Positions 7,243 to 10,476 of a DNA stretch of 10,476 nucleotides are shown here, one piece after another. This DNA is from Prevotella sp. CAG:1031. Lineage in GTDB: Bacteria; Bacteroidota; Bacteroidia; Bacteroidales; Muribaculaceae. The stretch's first letter is position 1. Every line of letters starts with the position of its first letter. Both the position numbers and the translations under genes were made by a program. The notes under the pieces were generated by a model. The model did no database searches and was not told the DNA's origin. It saw nothing but the letters and a program-made list of their open reading frames with translations. Location of the stretch: NCBI GenBank assembly GCA_000431215.1, contig HF985549.1, positions 1 to 10,476 on the forward strand, in the 5' to 3' direction.

Positions 7243-8111
7243 ACATCGACGCTATCCGACAAATCCCGCTGGTGGATTTTCTCAACCACCTCGGCTATCA
7301 GCCGACCGGACGCGACAGCAAAGGACTGTGGTTCTACTCTCCATACCGCAATGAGCGTAAGCCCTCGTTCCATGTCAACCCGCGCAAAAATCTATGGTTC
7401 GATTTCGGGAGCGGTGCAGGCGGCGACATCTTCAACCTTGCCGGAGAGTTGACAGGCGAAACAGACTTTATCAGACGGGCGGAGTTCATAGCCCAAAAGA
7501 TGCAGTTGGCTATGGAGAAGCCCTACAAGCCAATGCCGTTCAAGGAAGAACCAACCTTTGAGAATGTAGAAATCTCCAGATTGGAGGCTCCGGTGCTGCT
7601 TAAATACCTTGCTGACCGTGGCATACCACGCGACGTAGCCCAACGCTATTGTGTGCAGGTCAATTATGAATTGCACGGCAAGAGGTATTACGCCATCGGC
7701 TTTGAAAATAACGCGCATGGTTATGAACTGCGTAATTCCTTTTTCAAAGGCTCTTATCCACCCAAGCATATAACCCACATTTCCAATGGCAACGCCCGAT
7801 GTAATGTCTTTGAAGGATTCATCGACTTTCTCTCAGCGGAACGACTCGGATACAATCACGGCACTGACACAATAGTGCTTAACTCTGTCTCCAATCTGAA
7901 TAAAGCCATTGCGCCACTGAGAGAATACAGCGCGGTGAGTTGCTATCTCGATAACGACAATGCCGGACGAGCCGCCCTCGTCAAGCTCCAGCAGGAGTTA
8001 GGCGATAAGGTAATGGACAAGTCCGCACTTTACCCCAATCACAAGGATTTGAACGACTATCTAATGTCGCTCTATCCCAAACAGACAACAAAATCAAAAC
8101 TCAAACTCTGA
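7239..8111 (+). CDS. traP: TraP, Toprim DNA primase
   Basis: The 290-residue protein has an N-terminal CHC2-like domain (about 5-90), beginning IPLVDFLNHLGYQP and containing SPYRNERKPSF and FDFGSGAGGDIFNLA. The four zinc ligands of DnaG-type fingers are replaced: SPYR stands where CPFH would be, and FDFGSG where FHCFGCG would be. A connecting region (about 110-185) is followed by a Toprim domain. This has catalytic Glu192 in VFEGFIDFLS, Asp238/Asp240 in CYLDNDNAG, and a later HKDLNDYL motif. TraP of conjugative transposons is thought to prime complementary-strand synthesis on transferred single-stranded DNA in the cytoplasm. No helicase domain is present. The ATG overlaps the previous stop, and traQ follows after three bases. 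Confidence 0.88.
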   Translation: MNIDAIRQIPLVDFLNHLGYQPTGRDSKGLWFYSPYRNERKPSFHVNPRKNLWFDFGSGAGGDIFNLAGELTGETDFIRRAEFIAQKMQLAMEKPYKPMPFKEEPTFENVEISRLEAPVLLKYLADRGIPRDVAQRYCVQVNYELHGKRYYAIGFENNAHGYELRNSFFKGSYPPKHITHISNGNARCNVFEGFIDFLSAERLGYNHGTDTIVLNSVSNLNKAIAPLREYSAVSCYLDNDNAGRAALVKLQQELGDKVMDKSALYPNHKDLNDYLMSLYPKQTTKSKLKL

Positions 8112-8114
8112 AAA

Positions 8115-8645
8115 ATGAAAACAATCCTCAATAGAATCGGCGCAATCCGCGTCACTCCCGCCCGTTTCTTCGGATTCTGGGCAGTCCTCTTCGCTCTCGT
8201 GTTCTCCCTCACCTCATGTTCTGACGACCTCGATGTGCAGCAGTCATATCCCTTCACCGTGGAAGTCATGCCATACACCGACAAAATCGCCAATGGCGAA
8301 ACAGTCGAACTGCGTATGACCATTGCCCCCGAAGGGAATTACACCAACACCCTCTACACAATCCGATACTTCCAGTATGAGGGGAAAGGAACACTGAAAC
8401 TTGTCGATGGCCCGACACTCGTCAACAATGACCGTGTTCTCCTCGAATCCAAGCAATTCCGACTAAACTACACCGCCAGAAGCACCGGCTCACATGAACT
8501 AATGATCACGGTGGAAGATAATTATGGAACCCGCTGGGAACAGACCTTTGAGTTCAACAACAATGACAGCGACGACAACGGTGGCACGGGAAGTCTGGTT
8601 GTGACTCCCATCAATCCCGGAACAGTAACACCCATCGGCAAATGA
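8115..8645 (+). CDS. traQ: TraQ, lipoprotein of the transfer operon
   Basis: The 176-residue protein has a long basic N-region (MKTILNRIGAIR onward), a hydrophobic core, and a lipobox LTSC with the lipidated Cys at residue 35. The mature protein is beta-rich, with EVMPYTDKIANGETVEL and TARSTGSHELMITVED in an immunoglobulin-like pattern. It ends in an acidic/Gly linker and a Thr/Pro-rich tail. Position after traP and overall layout fit TraQ (DUF3872) of Bacteroidetes conjugative transposons. The residues after the lipid Cys are SDDLD, resembling the acidic surface-export signal of Bacteroidetes lipoproteins, so display on the cell surface is plausible. The stop overlaps the next start (ATGA). 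Confidence 0.87.
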   Translation: MKTILNRIGAIRVTPARFFGFWAVLFALVFSLTSCSDDLDVQQSYPFTVEVMPYTDKIANGETVELRMTIAPEGNYTNTLYTIRYFQYEGKGTLKLVDGPTLVNNDRVLLESKQFRLNYTARSTGSHELMITVEDNYGTRWEQTFEFNNNDSDDNGGTGSLVVTPINPGTVTPIGK

Positions 8646-9169
8646 ATAAACTCCTGATACTCTTTGTGGCATTGTTCTCCATTGTGGGAACAATGTCCGG
8701 CAACGCCGCCTCTCAGCGAACTGTCCCCGCAAGGGAGCAGAAAACGAAAAGAAGTATAATGGAACTGCCGCTCTTTGAGCGAGCAGTTCTCATAATCAAG
8801 AAGTTTGAAACACTCCATAAGCCGAAACATTGGCCTTATGTGGGATATGGACATCAAGTTCAGCCGGGCGAACCCTACCGCCGTGGTTGTCAACTAACCG
8901 AAGCACAAGCTGATGCACTTCTTCGCAAAGACTATTCCAAATTCTGCGCACTGTACGAGAAATATGGTAAAGACAAATATCTCCTCGCAGCCCTCGCATA
9001 CAACTGTGGACCCGGTGTAGTTAACAAGTCCAGCGTCCTCCGCCTCCTCAAATCCGGCAACCGCAACATCTTCAAGGCCTACACATCCCATTGCCACTAC
9101 AAAGGCAAATGGCACAAGGGGTTATATAACCGTAGGCTTACGGAAATAGCCGCCCTTTTTCTCCCTTAA
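8642..9169 (+). CDS. Lysozyme-like protein (GH24-related), conjugation-associated
   Basis: The protein has 175 residues. A signal peptide (MNKLLILFVALFSIVG, likely cut near NAA at 21-23) directs it to the envelope. The body is a phage-lysozyme-like fold: LIIKKFETLH with the probable catalytic Glu56, YVGYGH at 66-71, LTEAQADALLRKD at 85-97, and the conserved YNCGPGVVNKSSVLRLLKSGN at 120-140. The expected role is local cleavage of peptidoglycan to let the transfer channel through. Between Glu56 and GYGH the usual Asp and Thr of T4-type enzymes are not evident, and Tyr66 stands where Thr would be. The mechanism may therefore differ, as appears common in this conjugative-transposon subfamily. It is the last gene before the hairpin and is translationally coupled to traQ. 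Confidence 0.85.
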   Translation: MNKLLILFVALFSIVGTMSGNAASQRTVPAREQKTKRSIMELPLFERAVLIIKKFETLHKPKHWPYVGYGHQVQPGEPYRRGCQLTEAQADALLRKDYSKFCALYEKYGKDKYLLAALAYNCGPGVVNKSSVLRLLKSGNRNIFKAYTSHCHYKGKWHKGLYNRRLTEIAALFLP

Positions 9170-9192
9170 TAACAGTCTAATAAGTTGCGTCT

Positions 9193-9224
9193 AAGGGATG
9201 CACTCCATTCGGGGTGTGTCCCTT
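9193..9224 (+). terminator. Strong hairpin between the tra operon and int
   Basis: Bases 9193-9206 pair with 9211-9224 to give 14 consecutive base pairs (three G-T type pairs) around an ATTC loop. It begins 23 bases after the lysozyme stop and ends 33 bases before the integrase ATG. The position suggests transcription termination of the tra operon. The following bases (TTTGTCGT) are only weakly T-rich, so an attenuator or mRNA-stability element in the int leader is an alternative. No convincing Bacteroides promoter (TTTG / TAnnTTTG pair) was found between the hairpin and int. Confidence 0.5.
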
Positions 9225-9257
9225 TGTCGTATCTTATAGACCAAAAAACGATACACT

Positions 9258-10476
9258 ATGGCCTCAATAAAAGTAAAATACCGACCGTCAACGATTGCAG
9301 ACCATGAAGGTGCAATCTACTACCAGATTATCCACGAAAGGAAAGTCCGTCAACTCAACACCGAATACCACGTCATGCCCGAAGAATGGGATGAAAGCCG
9401 CTCGATGGTGACAACCAAGCAATCCAGCGAAAGAAAATCTTTCATTCTCTCAATCCGCGAGAGAATCCGTTGGGATGTGGAGCGACTAACCAAGATTGAT
9501 AAACGTCTTGATGCTGAAGGATTGTCATACACAGCCGATGATGTGATTGATGAGTTTCGTAGATATGCAAGCGAATACTCGCTGTTCAACTTTATGGAGA
9601 GTCTGATTATCAAGTTTAAGCAGAATGGCAAGGCGCGAACTTCCGAAACCTATACGGCTGCACTCAACAGTTTCAAGAAGTTCCGTAAAGACGAAGACAT
9701 TATGCTCGACTGCCTAACCTCCGAGATAATGGAAGCATACGAGGCATGGCACAAGCTACGCGGCAATTCCCCTAACACCATATCATTCTATACCCGTATT
9801 CTTAGGGCTGTCTATCATCGGGCTGTTGAAGATGACATCATTGAAAACCGTAATCCGTTCCGTCATGTCTATACAGGGGTGGACAAGACCGTAAAACGCG
9901 CTATACCATTGCCTCATATCAAGAAAATCAAGGCACTTGACTTATCGCTCTCTCCGCCATTAGACTATGCCCGCGATATGTTCCTGATGAGCTTTTATCT
10001 TCGTGGCATGAGTTTCATAGATATGACCTTCCTGAAGAAAACCGACCTCAAAAACGGCTCGATCGTTTATCGCCGACGCAAGACCGGCCAGCAACTCACA
10101 ATAGCATGGGCTCCGGAAATGCAAGCCATACTCGACAAATATCCCGACAATCCAACACAGTATCTTCTTCCGATTATCAAGTCAGAAGGCATCAATGAGC
10201 GATATGCCTACCGCAACACCGGTTACAACATCAATCACAACTTGAAAAAGATAGCCGACATGGTCGGAATCAATATCCCTCTGACAATGTACGTCGCCCG
10301 CCACTCATGGGCCAGTGCGGCCAAAGCAAAAGGCATCCCCCTCAGCGTAATCAGCGAAGGCATGGGCCACGACAGCGAAGCCACCACCCAAATCTACCTC
10401 GCCTCTCTCGACACCTCAGTGGTTGACAAAGCCAACAGCCTAATCCTGGGTCAGCGGATTTTCCCGGTGGGCACAC
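9258..10476 (+). CDS. int: Tyrosine recombinase (integrase), 3' partial
   Basis: The frame is open from ATG 9258 to the window edge (406 residues visible, no stop). Residues about 5-95 look like the Bacteroidetes arm-site-binding domain (MPEEWDESRS). Residues 105-205 look like the core-binding SAM-like domain (SETYTAALNSFKKF, NTISFYTRILRAVYHRAV). From about 215 the catalytic domain follows, with Arg249 (YLRGMSFIDM), Lys275 (RRRKTG), Arg348 (YVARHSWA), His371 (GMGHDSEATT) and nucleophile Tyr380 (TQIYLAS). The first His of the HxxR box is Tyr345 here, a substitution tolerated in this group. It should catalyse excision and integration of the element. The segment DTSVVDKANSLIL normally lies close to the C terminus, so only a few codons should be missing. 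It lies 88 bases downstream of the tra operon, separated by the hairpin. Confidence 0.93.
   Translation, partial: MASIKVKYRPSTIADHEGAIYYQIIHERKVRQLNTEYHVMPEEWDESRSMVTTKQSSERKSFILSIRERIRWDVERLTKIDKRLDAEGLSYTADDVIDEFRRYASEYSLFNFMESLIIKFKQNGKARTSETYTAALNSFKKFRKDEDIMLDCLTSEIMEAYEAWHKLRGNSPNTISFYTRILRAVYHRAVEDDIIENRNPFRHVYTGVDKTVKRAIPLPHIKKIKALDLSLSPPLDYARDMFLMSFYLRGMSFIDMTFLKKTDLKNGSIVYRRRKTGQQLTIAWAPEMQAILDKYPDNPTQYLLPIIKSEGINERYAYRNTGYNINHNLKKIADMVGINIPLTMYVARHSWASAAKAKGIPLSVISEGMGHDSEATTQIYLASLDTSVVDKANSLILGQRIFPVGT

Larger units (their letters stand above)
1..10476 (+). mobile_element. Integrative and conjugative element, CTnDOT-like, internal segment
   Basis: Every recognisable gene belongs to a Bacteroidales conjugative transposon: traG (3' exon), traI through traQ in canonical order, a lysozyme-like gene and a tyrosine recombinase, all on the same strand. 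Neither end of the element is visible. Relaxase, coupling protein, regulators and traA-F are not in the window and would be expected upstream of position 1. The integrase at the right suggests that one terminus and its attachment site lie just beyond 10476. This placement is inferred from the usual position of int near an ICE end. Confidence 0.85.

Noticed and set aside
9223..9257. Bacteroides-type promoter for int starting with TTTG at 9223-9226
   Set aside because: No TAnnTTTG-like -7 element lies at the right spacing downstream of it, so the match is only to one half.
1..10476. CRISPR array, tRNA or rRNA genes, or a defence system
   Set aside because: No spaced repeats, tRNA-like cloverleaf or rRNA sequence was seen, and every sizeable gene fits conjugation, the intron or integration.

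Overview
The window is part of a Bacteroidales-type integrative and conjugative element (CTnDOT family). It holds the distal half of the transfer (tra) operon, a group II intron sitting inside traG, and a tyrosine recombinase gene that runs off the right edge. The host assignment rests on three things: tra proteins of the Bacteroidetes-specific TraG to TraQ set in their usual order, A-rich leaders in place of clear Shine-Dalgarno sites, and a Bacteroidetes-style integrase. I cannot name a genus.

Layout, all on the + strand. Positions 1-514 are the 3' part of a group II intron: the C-terminal maturase/HNH end of its encoded protein (2-409), then domains V and VI, which fold cleanly on paper. 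The inferred 3' splice junction is 514/515. Positions 515-948 are the 3' exon of traG (VirB4-like ATPase). A 44-residue single-helix membrane protein (945-1079) fills the traH position. Then come traI, traJ, traK, traL, traM, traN and traO (1168-6570), which encode the inner-membrane, periplasmic and outer-membrane parts of the mating channel. A gene not in the canonical order (6577-7242) encodes two tandem primase zinc-finger-like folds without zinc ligands. It is translationally coupled to traP (7239-8111), a Toprim primase that begins with a third copy of the same fold. traQ (lipoprotein, 8115-8645) and a lysozyme-like gene (8642-9169) end the operon. A 14-bp hairpin (9193-9224) separates it from the integrase gene (9258 to beyond 10476).

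Together, TraG powers the type IV secretion channel, TraI to TraO build it, TraQ and the lysozyme-like protein are envelope accessory factors, TraP probably primes the transferred strand, and the integrase excises and inserts the element. Genes are tightly packed, with ATGA overlaps at traG/small ORF, 6577-gene/traP and traQ/lysozyme and an 11-bp overlap at traL/traM, so this is very likely one transcriptional unit. The points most worth attention are the splicing-dependent traG and the triplicated zinc-less primase fold.
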